NCBI RefSeq assembly: GCF_963576545.1
Contig: NC_083658.1
Location: 10,309,428-10,373,427, forward strand
Direction: 5' to 3'
Source of the DNA: Limanda limanda
Taxonomy: Eukaryota; Chordata; Actinopteri; Pleuronectiformes; Pleuronectidae
DNA length: 64,000 bases
Shown here: piece by piece, positions 61,748 to 64,000 of the stretch
Layout: each line of letters begins with the position of its first letter
How positions within the stretch are numbered: the stretch's first letter is position 1
The notes under the pieces: model-generated
Told to the model about the DNA's origin: nothing
What the model saw: the letters and a program-made list of their open reading frames with translations, nothing else
The model's database searches: none
Made by a program: the position numbers and the translations under genes

Positions 61748-62589
61748 CAAGGTAAATACAGTTAGTATGAATTACCCACAACATTTCCAGTTTATTCCTG
61801 TATATTCCCGTTTATTCCCATTAATTCCCATGGACAGTTTCCAACTTTGAATATCCCCGGAATTTTGCAACCCTCATCCCGTCACACCAACTGCCACTTC
61901 CACCTCTCCCAGCGTGAGGTAGTTTCCATTAGAAAACCAGTTTGGAACAACGCTGTGAAACCTCAGGATGCCTGTGAAAGACAGAGTCTCAGGAGAGGGG
62001 GTAGAATTAATGTTCTTTAAAGCAAAATCAAGCGCACACTGTAGCCTTGTGTGTGGGTTTAAATTCTGGCTTGGGTCCGGGGTTATAGTTCTTTCTTCTC
62101 TGCTTCTCAATATCCGCTGTGCGCCGCAGCAGGTGCAAATGTAAAACTCCAGCGGAACATGACGGATGGCTCAGCGTCCTCACACCAGACGAAGACGCGC
62201 TAATAAAACAGTCTGTAAAGCAATGAAGTCTGACTTACAGTCTCAACTCCTGCCTTACACTGAACACTGGTATTTGCCGTTTCGGTTTTGTGCTGCAGGA
62301 AACTTAGACACTACCTGAGAGTGTGACACATTTAGTGTGGATGATTGTTTCACTTTGGGCTGCAAACCAAACCATCTCAGGAAATATCTCAGATTCATTG
62401 TTTGCACTCAGAATTTTAAATGTGTTACAAAACGAATGAAAACAGATGGGAGATGTTTGCTCGAACAAACATTTGGAAGTACGTGTAAGAAATAATGTAC
62501 TGAATGGTCGATTATTTGGACCATTGCAGTTTAGCGCTGACCTTTACAGCTTCAACACACTGTGCAGTTACCCGATGCTCTCTGCTGTA

Positions 62590-62710
62590 TACAAGCACAG
62601 ACACACAGGCTTTCACAGAGGAAAACAAGTCTCTGACGGAGCAAGTTAAACAGCTGGAAGATGGACGGCGGCAAATACAAAGGATAAGTGGAAGGAGAAC
62701 AAGACTCAAA
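62590..62710 (+). other. Short coiled-coil-like frame, origin unknown
   Basis: The plus-strand frame reads FTEENKSLTEQVKQLEDGRR and ends at 62710, with leucine and valine at heptad-like spacing. There is no convincing acceptor or donor. It may be a retroelement gag or host-gene fragment, or chance in purine-rich DNA. Confidence 0.2.
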
Positions 62711-64000
62711 TAGAAGAGGAAGACAACAGAACTGAAAAAGAAGATAGTAAAGGTAAAGAAATGAATGAGAAAAATAAGAGCAGGGGTTGGTAAGAGAAGA
62801 ATATCTCTCCTCCTGAAGCCCCAACCCCTTTTACTTCTCCAAGCTTCCCTCATTCTCTCCTTTATTCACCCAACACCTCATACCCCTGACTATATACCCC
62901 TATTATCCACCATTTCTTTACCTCTTTTTCCTCAACGTCTTAAAGTATTTGTTAGGGAAGAAAGGATAGTTTGGGGTTTTTTGTTCCACCTTGAAAAATA
63001 TGACTTTATACTTGAAGTAGAAAGTAGGAGTTTGCATTATGAATCTTGGAGGGTGAGAAAAAGAGTTTTCCCTGGGAGTGTTTGAGATTCATTTAGGTAC
63101 TATATAATACAATATCACCAACATGATATGATTCAAATCAACACAGACACACACAGACAAAATTATGCACTTGCAAAAGAAAAACAGCTGAGTAACTGAG
63201 TGGAGAAAAACATAGTAAATACAGGTGTTTCCACACTGGTGCACTGCATGCTACAATTTACCAATTAACATCCAATCATGCTCTGTGGCACGTGCTTATT
63301 AAAATGCTGTGCCACAATGACTCAGATTGTGTATCAAGATGGCAAGAGGAGTTCCCTTTCACTTTCTTTAACTGGTTTTTCTGACAAATAAAATATTTAG
63401 GTTATTAGACGACTTCTTTTCTTTTATATTTCTGCTATAAGAAGTCAACGTGTAGGATTGTATGGCTTTGGTGAAGGTATGCGTTCCACTGACGGCTGAG
63501 TTCTAGTTTAAATGGTTCATTCCTGGGATAGGAGATCTAAGTAACATTTGCATTTAGATCTATGGGAAACACGTCAGTAAACAATGAGGGGATCCAGTGG
63601 CTCTAGGGAAATTTTGCTGACATGCTTTGAATCTTCTAGTCAGTGCAAATCAATTCAAACTCGTTCTTAGTGTAGAATCTGGGTCCGGGGAGTGAATGGT
63701 TTGATGAGTAAGACAATGACGTGAGTAGCCTTCAGATTCACCTCAACCGGTATCATTCAAAGTGCCTGTAAAAGGCAAATATAGGAGGGAATGTAAAACT
63801 CAAGAAAGCAACACCAGAGGGTTAGTGTGAAGCTTAATAGGAAGACATACCTTCAATATTTAAATGCAATGTCTCTCCTTTGATTAATACTATTATTTTA
63901 TACATGAGTCAAATTCCAGTACAACAACAAGCTAGGAACCTGAGGACTCATTACAGGTGCATCAAAGGTTTTGCTGAGCTTTTCAAAATGACATTCCACC
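62711..64000. other. Unique non-coding sequence to window end
   Basis: Purine-rich 62650-62800, then AT-rich. No gene, RNA gene or clear transposon is recognised. Confidence 0.45.

Larger units (their letters stand above)
61039..61875 (+). mobile_element. hAT-superfamily element copy 2, internally deleted, 837 bp
   Basis: The ends are TAGGGTTGCAAA and TTTGCAACCCTC, and the element is flanked by an exact 8-bp repeat ATCCCGTC at 61031-61038 and 61876-61883. It is the inverted counterpart of 2384-3223, with the same BED-finger exon, the same internal hairpin and a repeated TTCCCGTTTATTCCC-type zone near the right end (61795-61830). It lacks a catalytic transposase domain. Confidence 0.87.

Overview
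This window looks like non-coding DNA from a ray-finned fish nuclear genome, probably a percomorph-type teleost. The reasons are the AT-rich base composition, the long CA and GA microsatellites, runs of C, a mixture of teleost-style DNA transposons (hAT, PIF/Harbinger-like), tRNA-derived SINEs and a solo LTR, and the lack of any long coding region. I found no complete protein-coding gene, no tRNA or rRNA gene and no CRISPR array. Every open reading frame above about 160 codons is either a translation of a microsatellite or of a length expected by chance. The family names of repeats come from memory of teleost repeats and were not checked against a library. Conservation of the proposed regulatory elements is inferred from composition, except for one pair that is duplicated inside the window.

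Layout. 1-11 kb: a hAT-derived element with a BED zinc-finger exon (2384-3223), a second hAT-type element (4417-5459) carrying a nested solo LTR (4998-5277), and a third hAT-type element (10347-10973) with an exact 8-bp target duplication. 11-33 kb: mostly unique sequence with TAAT/ATTA-rich blocks resembling conserved non-coding elements, a tRNA SINE (18742-19077) and several old repeat fragments. 33-38 kb: a (CA)67 microsatellite, old repeats and a possible non-coding exon. 38.4-39.1 kb and 54.2-54.8 kb: two copies of one complex element in opposite orientation, about 15 kb apart. Between them lie a minus-strand SINE, an inverted pair of nearly identical PIF/Harbinger-like elements (44768-45738, 52256-53235), another SINE (47490-47762) and a microsatellite cluster next to a possible promoter and first exon (48.5-49.9 kb). 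55-64 kb: two weak candidate exons, further enhancer-like blocks, and a second BED-carrying hAT copy (61039-61875), inverted relative to the first.

Reading as a whole: the window looks like a regulatory landscape (gene desert or large intron) of a developmental gene, later seeded with transposons. The strongest unusual signal is the inverted, diverged but clearly homologous pair of enhancer-like elements. An inverted pair of strongly conserved elements is something I associate with vertebrate Iroquois (Irx) clusters, but no Irx coding sequence is present, so that locus name is only a hypothesis.
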